From Adiantum capillus-veneris (lineage: Eukaryota; Streptophyta; Polypodiopsida; Polypodiales; Pteridaceae), in NCBI GenBank assembly GCA_014529385.2, contig CM043967.1, positions 13,269,501 to 13,333,500 on the forward strand: a stretch of 64,000 bases of DNA, written 5' to 3'. A program made the translations under genes and the position numbers. The notes under the pieces are model-generated. The model was not told the origin of the DNA. It saw only the letters and a list, made by a program, of their open reading frames with translations, and did no database searches. Below are positions 31,256-42,150 of the stretch, piece by piece. Position 1 is the stretch's first letter; each line of letters opens with the position of its first letter.

Positions 31256-31486
31256 CTAATAGAGAGTTCAGCTTTTGGTCACATCCGAACTTGCTTTTCT
31301 CACATTTTTAGCCATGACTTAGACCTACACACTTTCCTCTCCTAGCCACAATGTGGCCTCTCCATTGTGACTCTCATCACCACAATTTTGGAGCATCAAG
31401 GATCACTCATTAGCGGCACACACACTACATCACATGTAGCTTTGGTCCCATAGGTCATATTTGACCTCCGAGGATGATAACAATAT

Positions 31487-31490
<4 letters not shown>
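31256..31490. other. No feature seen
   Basis: Short unique stretch between the LINE remnant and a (CT)n tract; no open frame. Confidence 0.4.

Positions 31491-31540
<50 letters not shown>
31491..31540 (+). repeat. (CT)n microsatellite
   Basis: 25 uninterrupted CT units. Confidence 0.98.
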
Positions 31541-31543
<3 letters not shown>

Positions 31544-31619
31544 CTTTCACATAAAAAGTTTACTCTCTTCTACTTTGTTTTACACTTGGAATTTTCTACA
31601 ACCTTTGAGAGACGGTCCA

Positions 31620-33065
31620 TGTTTATATGAAGTCAAGTTGTGAATTTAGGATACAACAGCTTCACCCTTCAAAACTTGTTGAAAATGGGCAAGTGATCGT
31701 TTTTTAATACGCTAAATCTTTGACACCCTATTGAGAATGGCCGATTTGTGAATTTGGGACGACCCATCCTTGCACAACTTGTTTAGAGTCGGCAATTCCT
31801 AGAAATGGGATGCACTTACTCTTCCACAAACTTGTTTTGAATGGCACATCACCCTTCTATAAGATTGTTTAGAATATCCATGTGGTGGATCTAAGATATG
31901 CTTGATCTTTCATAGCTATTATAGAATGGATGAGTGGTGGATTTACAATGCTCTGTCTATTCTTTTTTTTTTTGAGAATGGCAAGATGGTGGATCTAAGA
32001 GACACTCACTCTTAAACAACTTATTTAGAATGTCCAAGTAGTAGATGTTGGATGCACCCACCCTTTCATACCTTTTTGATAATGACCAAGAGGTTGATCT
32101 AAATACATCACCCTTCCAGGAGCTTGTTTAGAATGGCCATGTGGTGGATCTTAAATCCACTTGATCTTCCATAGCTAGCTTAGAATGTATAAGTGGTGGA
32201 TTTAGGATACTCCATCTATTTAAAAAATTGTTGAAAATGGCCAAATGGTTGATTTAAGATGCAATCACTCTTCTCTAGCATGTTTTTTATGGAAAAGTGG
32301 TGGATTTAGGCTGCATATGCTCTTCCACAACTTTTTTAGAATGACCAAGTGGTGGGTCTAAGATGAACAGACCCTTTCACAACTTATTGAGAATGGCCAA
32401 GTATGCATTTCCCTTCTATGAACTTGTTTATAATGGCTACATGATGGATCTAGGATACACTTGATTTCCCAAAGCTCCTCTAGAATAGCTAAGTGTTTAG
32501 AATGGTCACGTAATATATATTGGATGCACCCACTCTTTCATAATTTGTTGAGATGGTCAAGTGGTTTATCTAAATGCATCGCCCTTCTATTGAATTTTTT
32601 GAATAGCCATGTGGTGGATCTATGATACACTTGATCCTTTATAGCTGGTTCAAAATGCTTCAGTGGTGGATTTATGATGCTTTGTTTAATAATCAACTTG
32701 TTGAGAATGGCCAAATGTTGGATCTATGTTACACTCACTCTTTAAAAAGCTTGTTTATAATAGTCAAGTGGTGAATCTTAGATGCATCCACCCTTCCACA
32801 ATTTGCTAAGAATGGCCAAGTGGTGTATCTAAATGCATCACCCTTCTATGAACTTGTTTATAATGGTCATTTTGTGGATCTAGGATACACTTTTTGATCT
32901 TCCATAGGTGATTTAGAAAGGCTAAGTTGTGGGTTTAAGATGCTCCATCTATTCGATATTTTGTTGAGAATGGCCAAATAGTAGATCTAGTATGCAATCC
33001 CTCTCATAAAACTTATTTTAAAAGGCAAAGTGGTGAATCTAAGATGTACACACTTTTCCACAATT
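31620..33065 (+). repeat. Minisatellite: ~50 bp monomers in ~260 bp higher-order units
   Basis: The monomer resembles GAATGGCCAAGTGGTGGATC followed by (T)AAGATGCA(C/T)...CCTTCCACAACTTGTTTA. Around 27 diverged copies run head to tail. Distinct monomer types recur in fixed order: a CTTGATCTTCCATAGC type appears near 31901, 32161, 32461, 32631 and 32895, mostly 259-300 bases apart with one short unit of 170. An inverted monomer fragment lies at about 34980-35008. Confidence 0.88.
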
Positions 33066-34469
33066 TTGGGCCTAAACATGCCGAGAATCGGTGACTTGTA
33101 ATCCCGACTGTCTTCATACGTGTTTTCTGCATCAAGTGTTTGCAGGTAGTAAGTTGGTTTAGAGACTTTAGGGTAGTGTTCTCTAGGTGTGTAGAGGTTA
33201 TTCCTTGAGTTTCGTGACAATTTGACAACGTTAGGTCATGTTTCGAAGAGCGTAGCTGTCATAGGGAAGGTAGCGGTTGTACATACATAGTGTGCTTTGA
33301 GATTATTTTCCTTGGTAGTGATTGCCTCGAGAGGTCGAGTAGGCAATTGACACCCATCTATTTGTTTCCATGCACCTATGGTTCAAGCTCAATCCTTGGT
33401 TGACATCTTGTTTGTTGGCCTAGTTCTCACTTTGCTAGCAACCTCCTAGCAATTGCGAGCAGTGTATCTGGCCGACAACAAAAATTATGTTATTTAAACT
33501 TGTTAATTTCTTATGTTTGAATTATTAGGAAGAAATTGTTTGATGATATACTTTTTGAAGTAGGAAAGAATGTTTTCTTAGGAAGGACTCTCTCAATCTT
33601 ACTTCATTTTATTCCAATATTGATTTAGTATGAACTCCCCTTTGATCACAAGGAGGTAGCTCGCGTTTCTACATAGGAGCTATGTATTTCTATGTACGAT
33701 GTTGACCCATGTCTATGAGACAGCTTAGTTCATTTCTATGAACATATAATGTGACTCTCTTAGAGGTTACTCCAGGAGGTGTAGTACTTATTAGTTGTTT
33801 GGGTAGCCAATGACAACTGGTGGAGTGAACATCTGCCGAAAAAAGTTTCTACAATTCCAGAGTATTGTAATAAATATGAAGTAGTGTTGTATGTTGAGTT
33901 TTTCCTAGGAAAGATTGTCTTGGTGCCAATTTTTAAAGTTTGAAGGGCTGTTTAAATGAACTTGTGATGGGAACTCTAATAAAAGAACTTTGTGTTATGA
34001 ACAACCATGTGGTAGTAATTAGGAAACAAGATTAAAGTGTGAGTGTGGGGGTAGAAAGTGGGGACTAGCTCAGGTTGCCATGTCATTGGATGGGTGGTCT
34101 TGATTATTCGAGAAACTCTTCACTCCCTATTTGTTTAGAAAAAGTAAAATTAAAACCTCATTGCACCAAGAGCCGAGAAGTCTCAAATGTTTGTGCCTCT
34201 AAAAGGTATGGGGATAAAGGAATTTGAGTTTCTCTCTTTTGGAAGATGAGATCTAGGAACGTTTAATATTCGTGCAAGTTCATGCTTCCCCTATGAGACA
34301 AGACTAGGAAACCTATCTAATGGCTCAAACTCGAGTTACCTTGTGACGAGAGCCTGTCCATTGAAATTGATACTATCTTCACTATGTTCTTTTCTTTTAA
34401 CAATTAGGGCTTAGTGACCTATCAAGTACCCTCTAGTTGCCAAGTAGATATGGTGATGGGGTGGGGAAC
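33066..34469. other. No supported feature
   Basis: AT-rich unique-looking DNA. Frames are short and broken, and no LTR or protein signature was seen. Confidence 0.4.
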
Positions 34470-34970
34470 TCACATTAGGGTAGTGTTTGACCATTTCATA
34501 GTTGCTTAGGGCTAGCTGCTTAGGGTTAGCAACTTTTAGTTTATCAGCTAGGAGTTGGCCGGGTAAAGCTACTTAGGGTTGGCAGCTTATGGTTGGCCAT
34601 TTGAGTCTACTTAGGGCTAGTCACTTAGGGTTAATAGCTTATGGTTTGGTTGCTAGGAGTTGGCCATGTAGACCTGCTTAGGTTGGCCACTCTAAATTGG
34701 GTCAGGATAGTATTTGGACATATCAATCCGCTTAGGGCTTGCCGCTTGGGGCTAGCTCTTAGGGTTGGTGGCGTAGGGTTAATGACTTTTGGTTTGGTCG
34801 TTAATAGCTAGCCATGTTTTGCTGCTTAGGGTTAGTCTTGTAAAGTCGCTTAGGTTTGTCCACTCTAAATCGAGTTAGGGTAGCAATTGGCCATTTCATA
34901 TCTGCTTAGGGCTAGCCACTTAGGGTTAGCAGCTTTTGGTTTGGCCGCTAGGAGTTGGTTGGGTATGTGG
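34470..34970 (+). repeat. CTTAGGG-rich tandem repeat (~170-220 bp period)
   Basis: Blocks of GCTTAGGG(C/T)TAGC(C/A)(A/G)CTTAGGGTTAGCAGCTT type repeat about fifteen times. A longer unit starts with GGTAG(T/C)...GG/ACCATTTCATA(G/T)(T/C)TGCTTAGGGCTAG near 34478, 34700 and 34874. The core overlaps TTAGGG but the spacing is not telomeric. Confidence 0.75.
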
Positions 34971-35008
34971 TTGAATCCCCGATCCACCACTTGGCCATTC
35001 TAAACAAG

Positions 35009-35479
35009 TGTAGTTCAACTTGCATGAACGCAATGACATATAGCAATCACAATACGGATACACGATTAGAGAGAAAACTCACTTCAAAGCTCATGAGATA
35101 GCTCTTTGTGAAGATACTGGAATCGTGCAAGCTTGGCGTTGAAGTGTAGCTCTCACTGTTGCTAACGCGATGGTGTAGCTTCCGTAGTGCACGTAGAGAG
35201 TAGAAGAAGACCTCACTCACTCTCACACACAAAATACACAGTCACGACACGCTTAATTGAGCTCAAAAAGATGATTAATTCAAAAGTTGTCCTTAGGGTT
35301 AGAAAAATTGGCTTATATACCTCATCAAAATTACCTCCTACTTTCTACCATGGGTTCAGCTGATCTGCATATTTAATATATTACAATCTAGAATCTTGAT
35401 TGAGTCTCAAAAAATATTTACAGTTGAGTCCGTCAATAAATGATACAAAAGTGGGCGTTCCAGTGTTTAGCCATCAACA
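35009..35479 (-). repeat. F 3' LTR (471 bp)
   Basis: The minus strand begins TGTTGATGGCTAAACACTGG just after a G-rich polypurine tract and ends GTTGAACTACA. A GTATATAAGCC TATA box is near 35320. The left boundary is inferred from the terminal CA and is less certain. The partner LTR is not in the window. Confidence 0.75.
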
Positions 35480-35492
35480 CTCCCCCCCTCCG
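35480..35492 (-). promoter_or_regulatory. F polypurine tract
   Basis: The minus strand reads CGGAGGGGGGGAG immediately before the LTR start. Confidence 0.8.
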
Positions 35493-35560
35493 CGTCCATG
35501 TCATCCCTCGTGACATGACGTGTCTTCCTCTTTTGGATATTCTGGCTCTTGTGCTCTTAG
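35480..35560 (-). mobile_element. F internal 3' end (continues at 48888)
   Basis: This short stretch joins the F LTR to the D2 insertion site. The D2 duplication GTTGT (35561-35565) has its partner ATTGT at 48883-48887, after which the F coding remnant resumes. Confidence 0.7.
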
Positions 35561-35565
35561 GTTGT

Positions 35566-35779
35566 TGTTGGAATTAGGGTACACAGGTTGGAGAAGACAA
35601 AGGAAGCTTAAGGCACACAATAGAGAGTGTGTTACTTAGTGTCCAATGGAAATATAGATAGCCCTAGAGTGATGGGTGTATATACAAAGCACGGGGGAAA
35701 AAACCTCCTAAAGAGGGAAAAAATGCCCCGACAGTCCTAGTGTGTTCACACACATCACTACCACATGTATATGGTAACA
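35566..35779 (-). repeat. D2 3' LTR (214 bp)
   Basis: It pairs with 48656-48882. The minus strand begins TGTTACCATATACATGTGG and ends CTAATTCCAACA. It is followed rightwards by the polypurine tract (35780-35792) and about 90 bases of internal DNA up to the GCCTA site. Confidence 0.9.
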
Positions 35780-35880
35780 AATCTCCCCTGGAGTGATGCG
35801 GTGAACGAGAGCTGACACATGAGTAAAGGGAAGTACCATGCCCTAAGGACATGATCAGTCCACAAAGGGGAGCAAGCCTA

Positions 35881-36700
35881 TGTAGGGAGGCGGTGTAGCA
35901 CGACCTAATCGCAACCCAAATCGTGGATTGGTAACCCGGCTAGGGCATGGAAGCACGAGCCTAGGATGCATAGACATAGAGGATTCAAGGGACCCTTTTA
36001 CTCATCATAGAGAGAAGCCATGGAAAGGGCTTCCTCTAATCAACCACACATTTCTACTTACTAATCACTTGCACACAATCATGTGATTGAAATTAACCTC
36101 TCACATCAATCACAACTCTTAATCACATAACTACACAAGCATGCAATTAACATACCTACTCCACATTAGTGTGTCCATTCGGTACAACCCCTCACTGCGA
36201 CTACGTGTGCACACACACTAACCGCACACCTTGTAGAGAGAGATGAAGAGAAGGAAGGCATAGCCCTCACACACCATGGCCAATGGTGTGGATAGAATAG
36301 GTTAACTCAAAAAAGGGATTAAAGATCTACCATCGCACTAATACAATCTCACTCCACATAATCAAACAAAGAAGACTAATAAGAAAGAAAGTGTAATTGA
36401 TTATTAGAAATCAAGAGCTACATGGGCATGGAAAGCCCATGAGCCTCATGACCATCCATTTTACAAAGAGAAGAACTCACCCAAAAACGACTTCTCATTA
36501 AGCATAGGGATCTTTTATAGCTTTGGTCCTCAAACCCTTCAACTATGGGATAAAGTTGAGCTCTTTAGCCTAGATTTATACAACTTTGGAACTCCTAAAT
36601 GAGCCCAAGGCCCTATACAATGAATAGGAAATATTATGCACTGTAGTACTTCTACAACTTGGTGCATAATTGGTGTAGCCTGTGTTAGCCACTACTAATA
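35881..36700 (-). repeat. E LTR in inverted orientation (820 bp), left partner of the inversion
   Basis: It is the reverse complement of the E LTRs at 38394 and 45017. Left flank GCCTA (35876-35880) matches TAGGC at 38389-38393 as an inverted copy. Right flank ATGAG (36701-36705) matches CTCAT at 45858-45862 as an inverted copy. So its two ends belong to two different insertion events. Confidence 0.92.
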
Positions 36701-36705
36701 ATGAG

Positions 36706-36918
36706 GAAAGGGCTAAAAATGAGCAGGCTAGAGGTATGCCAAAATGGGTGGTGCATACATTGCATGACAATAAATTGGATGCACATTTGTCTAATTGTAT
36801 TTGTTCAGGCTCTCGCCATGCATCTTACGCATCAAATTGTTATGCTTTGGCTGTGTCTAGCTTACATGATATTGAAGAACCTCTGTCTTTTGATGAAGCA
36901 CAAATTTCAAAAAATTGA
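36706..36918 (+). pseudogene. D2 linker between integrase and reverse transcriptase (inverted piece)
   Basis: The frame reads GMPKWVVHTLHDNKLDAHLS and YALAVSSLHDIEEPLSFDEA, the usual copia linker leading into the reverse transcriptase. It ends at a TGA codon (36916-36918) immediately before the next frame. Confidence 0.75.
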
Positions 36919-37854
36919 ATGGTTGCCATGCAATCAAAATATGACGCACTTATAGAAAATGACACATGGACTTTATGTGATCTGCCTCCTAGCAAAAAGG
37001 CCATTGGTACGAAGTGGGTTTACAAGTTGAAACGCAAGCGGGATGGTGAGATCGATCGCCATAAGGCTCAACTTGTCGCAAAGGGTTATGCACAGCAAAA
37101 AGGCATAGCTTATGAAGAGAATTTTGCTCCCACTTGTCGTATGACTACTGTGCATTTTCTATGTGCATTCGCAGCTCATTTTGGTTGGGATGTACATCAA
37201 TTAGACATTGTTACTGCTTTCTTGAATGGTGACATATTTGAGGAAGTTTATGTAACGCAGCCTCGCGGTTTTATCAAGAAAGGACAAGAGGACAAAGTGT
37301 GCAGATGTAAGAAGGCTTTGTATGGGTTGAAGCAATCAGCTCATGCTTGGTATGAGAAAGCTGACACTCATTTGGTCAAACAAGGCTTTCGTAACAGTCC
37401 TACAGAAAGCACATTGTATGTAAAGCATGAGGGTGATGTACTTCTCATCATTGTTCTTTATGTCGATGATTTGCTGATCACTGGACCAAATGAAAGACAT
37501 ATTGCTGAATTTAAGGCTGATTTGAATGCTACTTTCAAGATGAAAGATTTGGGGTTGTTGCATCATTACTTGGGTATACAGTTTAAGCAGTGTGCTGGTG
37601 GTATTGCCTTGTGTCAAAAAAGTTACATAGAGACATTGCTATGTAAGTTTGGACTTGAGGATTGCAAACCTATTGCCACTCCCATGGAAACTGGTTTGAA
37701 GTTGAGTCTACATGATACTGGTGATCGTGCTGATGTCGCTCTTTACCAAACTGCTATTGACTGCCTCATTTATGTATGGAACACAAGGCTGGATATTCAG
37801 TTTCCAGTCTCACAGGTCAATGGATTTATGCATAGCCCAGCGTCTAAGCATTGA
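36919..37854 (+). CDS. D2 reverse transcriptase domain (in the inverted segment)
   Basis: The open frame of about 311 codons starts at MVAMQSKYDALIENDTW and has all core copia motifs: KWVYKLKRKRDGEIDRHK, YEENFAPTCRM, QLDIVTAFLNGDIFEEVYVT, KKALYGLKQSAHAWYEK, the catalytic VLYVDDLLITGPN (37455-37490), KDLGLLHHYLGIQF, and SPASKH before a stop (TGA at 37852). It synthesises cDNA. Its YVDD is intact, but it is now on the opposite strand from the D2 gag, integrase and LTRs, so it cannot be expressed with them. Confidence 0.92.
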   Translation: MVAMQSKYDALIENDTWTLCDLPPSKKAIGTKWVYKLKRKRDGEIDRHKAQLVAKGYAQQKGIAYEENFAPTCRMTTVHFLCAFAAHFGWDVHQLDIVTAFLNGDIFEEVYVTQPRGFIKKGQEDKVCRCKKALYGLKQSAHAWYEKADTHLVKQGFRNSPTESTLYVKHEGDVLLIIVLYVDDLLITGPNERHIAEFKADLNATFKMKDLGLLHHYLGIQFKQCAGGIALCQKSYIETLLCKFGLEDCKPIATPMETGLKLSLHDTGDRADVALYQTAIDCLIYVWNTRLDIQFPVSQVNGFMHSPASKH

Positions 37855-38388
37855 CAGGCTGTCAAGAGGATTTTCCATTACCTTAGTGGCACTTTACATC
37901 TTGGCTTGTTTTATTCCAAGGGGAGATCATTGCCGCCAAATTTACATGCATTTTCGGACTCAAATTGGGCTGGTTGTTTTGACATGCAAGTGTCCACAAG
38001 TGGTTTTTGCTTCATGCTTGGCAGTTCATGTTTATCATGGTTGAGCAAGAAGCAAACTAATGTGGCCACTTCGAGTTGTGAGGCTGAGTACAGGGCAATC
38101 TTCACAGCTACGGTTGAGTGTGTATGGCTCACACGTCTTATGGTTGATTTGGGTGTTAGACAGGACACTGCCAACACTATCTACACTGACAGTCATAGCG
38201 CATTCGCAATTGTGAGGAACCCAGATTTTCATTCTCGCACAAAGCACATTGAGGTGCATTACCACTATGTCATGGAGAGGCTCTCAGCAGGGAGATCTGC
38301 TTGGCTTTTGTGCCAACACATGACAACCTTGCAGATCTTTTCACAAAGGAATTGTCTCATGAGAACCTCGAAGCTTTTCGCAAAGCTT
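37855..38388 (+). pseudogene. D2 RNase H domain (in the inverted segment)
   Basis: SDSNWAGCFDMQVSTSGFCF, SWLSKKQTNVATSSCEAEYRA, YTDSHSAFAIVRNPDFHSRT and KHIEVHYHYV are copia RNase H signatures. A frameshift after about 38290 disrupts the NLADLFTK region. The coding end stops at the TAGGC site at 38389, where the E LTR begins; the remaining 3' end of D2 is at 35780-35880 on the other strand. Confidence 0.88.
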
Positions 38389-38393
38389 TAGGC

Positions 38394-39234
38394 TATTAGC
38401 AGTGGCTAACACAGGCTACACCAATTATGCACCAAGCTGTAGAAGTGCTATAGTGCACAATATTTCCTGTTCATTGTATAGGGCCTTGGGCTCATTTAGG
38501 AGTTTCAAAGTTGTATAAGTCTAGGCTAAAGAGCTCAACTTTATCCCATAGTTGAAGGGTTTGAGGCCCAAAGCTATAAAATATCCCTATGCTTAATGAG
38601 AAGCCATTCTTGGGTGAGTTCTTCTCTTTGTAGAGTGGATGGTCATGAGGCTCATGGGCTTTCCATGCCCATGTAGCTCTTGATTTCTAATAATCAATTA
38701 CAATTTCTTTCTTATTAGTCTTCTTTGTTTGATTATGTGGAGTGAGATTGTATTAGTGCGATGGTATATCTCTAATCCCTTTTTTGAGTTAATCTATTCT
38801 ATCCACACTATTGGCCATGGTGTGTGAGGGCTATGCCTTCCTTCTCTTCATCTCTCTCTACAAGGTGTGCAGTTAGTGTGTGTGCATACGTAGTCGCATT
38901 GAGGGGTTGTACTGGAATGGACACACTAATGCGGAGTAGGTATGTTAAGTGCATGCTTGTGTAGTTATGTGATTAAGAGTTGTGAATAGAGTGATTGATG
39001 TGAGAGGTTAATTTCAGTCACATGATTGTGTGCAAGTGATTAGTAAGTAGGAATGTGTGGTTGATTAGAGGAAGCCCTTTCCATGGCTTTTCTCTATGAT
39101 GAGTAAAAGGATCCCTTGAATCCTCTATGTCTATATATCCTAGGCTCGTGCTTCCATGTCCTAGCCGGGTTACCGATCCACGATTTGACAATTTTGTGGG
39201 TTGCGATTCGGTCGTTCTACAACACCTCCCTACA
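38394..39234 (+). repeat. E 5' LTR (841 bp)
   Basis: It runs from TATTAGCAGTGGC (TG has become TA) to CACCTCCCTACA. It is nearly identical in layout to the 3' LTR. CTATAAAATATCC near 38572 is the likely TATA box. Confidence 0.94.
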
Positions 39235-39236
39235 TT

Positions 39237-39254
39237 TGGCGCCGTTGCCGGGGA
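39237..39254 (+). promoter_or_regulatory. E primer-binding site
   Basis: TGGCGCCGTTGCCGGGGA follows the 5' LTR after two bases. This sequence type is a common primer site in plant Ty3/gypsy elements. Confidence 0.88.
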
Positions 39255-42058
39255 TCGATAACCTAAGCTAGTGAGTTTAGGATGTGTAGAATAGAGTAAT
39301 TTCACTACTAGTTTTGTTGGTTTTTGAGTGTGTGTAACTCAATTTTTGGTTTGATTTGATGATGATGTGCAAGAAATTGATGCTAATGTTGAGTTATGAA
39401 TACCCCAAACCCCCAATTCCATCCCCAATTTCACTAATTTCATGCTAACCCTTACTGATTTCTCTTCTTTCCATGCTAATTGTACTAATTTCATGCTAAT
39501 TTCTACTAATTTTGACTAACCTTGCTAACCTAACCACTAACATTTGAAGTGTAAAGTACGCAAAATCCCCTTGTAAGAGGTGGAATCATCACTCTCATAA
39601 TCAAGTTAATTGTACCAATTTACGCGTAATTTGATGATTTGAGTGTTTGATTTTGACCTACAAATGGTCAATTTTGGAGCCGATTTGATGGTGCACACAC
39701 TTGTGTGTGCAATAATGCGTCTTCGCATGGAGCAAAGAAATAGCTTGGAGTGTAATTACGATGTAAGTGCACTCACTTGCTATGTCTATTTTTGATTGAT
39801 CAATGTGATTCAATTTACTAATTATTTTCTAAAATTAGGTGTGTAACACAAATTGACCTACACTTTGCACCTAGTTTGATACACATAGAATGCAATTGAT
39901 AGTCAAATTGTGACTAATGAACTTTGTGTGTATCCAAATAATGCTTAATTCTCATCAAGAATTCATGTGTGTGCATAAAATGTGTGTGTGTATACACCAA
40001 AGAGGGAAAAATCTGTCAAAAATTTTAAGTGTGTGCACCTAATTTTTAGTGTCGCATGCATATAAAGTGATGGAATTGATGATACATGAGTATGAAATAA
40101 TGTAAATGATGTGTATGCTAGGCTAATTCAATCATTGGATAAGCCTAAATGCCAAAAAATTGGGCAAAGATTAAGTGTGTGTGTCTATCCAAGACCACAT
40201 GATTTTCAATGATTGATGGTCAATTGGGACACCTAAATGGTTTTTGATTGTGAAATGCTCATGAAAAGTATGTGCAATCGTTAGCTTTAAGCTTAAATAC
40301 ATTGCCAATTGAGCCAAATTTGAATTTTTGTGCTTAATTTTTGAGTGTGTGCATTGCTTGATTGGGTAAAAATAGTGATAATTTTTAAGAAATTAAGCAT
40401 GCATGCATTCACTTATGCTTGATTGAGTTTGCAATTTGTGCATTGCAGTGTGGAATTGATGTAATTTTTGCATAAAATTTTGGCCCAAATTTGGGCGTGT
40501 GTGCCTACTCAATGGCATGTGCAATCCGGTGCTTGAATGAATAATTGATATTTTTTACCAAATATGATGATTAATTTGGCCAAATAATTGATGTATATGC
40601 TGATTTGATGGGAATTGATAAAAATTTCATTGAATTGTGCCTTTGCAAATGCTATAATTAATTGTGTGTAACCGTACAAACCAAATGACAAATCCGATTT
40701 AGTTTGAATGATTAGGGTTTTGAGATATGAGCAATCAATTTGCAATGATTAAAAATTGCGTTTGAATTGGACAGTGTTTTGTGCCAAGTTGGTCTATGTA
40801 ATTATGGAGAGTGGTAGGGGTAACCCAAATTGCAATGATTGACACATGGGATTGAATTTGTAATTGTAAGAAAATTGCGCATTAATGAAGCATGTGTGCA
40901 TCTACCAATTGATTACAAATCGATTCAAATTTGAATTCAGCTCCCTAATTTCTTGAGCATTCCAATCCATTTTGACGTGTATCATCAATTGAAGCAAGAT
41001 TGACAAGAATTGGACTTTGTATAATCTTGCTTGGATTTAGTGCAAACCAATGACTAATTATCCTTTCGAATTAACTTTGCGTGCATTATGGAAGCATTGC
41101 TTTTGAACAACAATGTAAATTCAAGATGGAGTTCAAATTTAAATCAGTTGTGAGAATTTTTTGACTCGTTATTGTGTATGAAGAATGGTATCAAGGAGGA
41201 ATTCAAAACTTGTTCTATTTGTGCAAGCTGAGTGAGTTTGATTATGGATTGCGAGAATTTTTTGAAGTGCAATTTCGATCTCAAGCTTTATCAAGCTACA
41301 CTCTCCGTGTGACCCTTGCCACTTTCTCATGTACACACACACATTCGTTATGTCATGTCCGAGCGTGGAAATGCCTCCTAATTGCAATCTTTCAAAAAAG
41401 AAAAAGAAAAAGAAAAAGATAGAAGAGGATCTGGCCCGATGCTGGCTCGCCACTTTTGGCGCTAGCAAAACGACACACACACACACACACACATGTCGCA
41501 AGTGGATCTCCTATCGGGATTTGCTCCTGATCTCTCTCAAGACTCTCTCCCTTGGCCCATTATTGGCGCATCCTGATTCACCCACACACACTGTTTTTTT
41601 GAAAGCGCCAAATCAGGCCGTCGAGTCTCAAGGACTCACAATGACACACACACAAGCCTCAAATGTCGGTTCCCATTGGCTACAACTTACAACTGACCTT
41701 GTGACTGTTCGATGCACAACATAGTGTACATACTTGCATGACTATCACGAGTCTGCCATACACGCGCAACTTGGGTTGCACTTGGTGATTGGGCATCTCC
41801 ATACCCTCTTTGGCAATCGTCGCTGCCAGCTTGCGCTCAATCAGGTGCACCTACAAGGCTACACACTATCAACACAGTGGTGAGCAGCACAAATGCAACA
41901 AATGTGGCTCTTCAAGCCTTAAAAGGACCGCAATGCCATCTCTGTCGTCTGCTTGGCCCGCTGCACCTACTACCGCTTGTGTTGCAGTTTTTGTGCACAC
42001 AAACTCGTGTGTAGTCGCTGGCCCACCCTGCTGGCTTGCGTACTGCAGCCTGGATCAC

Positions 42059-42150
<92 letters not shown>

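Noticed and set aside
31620-33065. CRISPR-like array
   Set aside because: Monomers are contiguous and diverged, without identical repeats and unique spacers, and the context is a plant nuclear genome.
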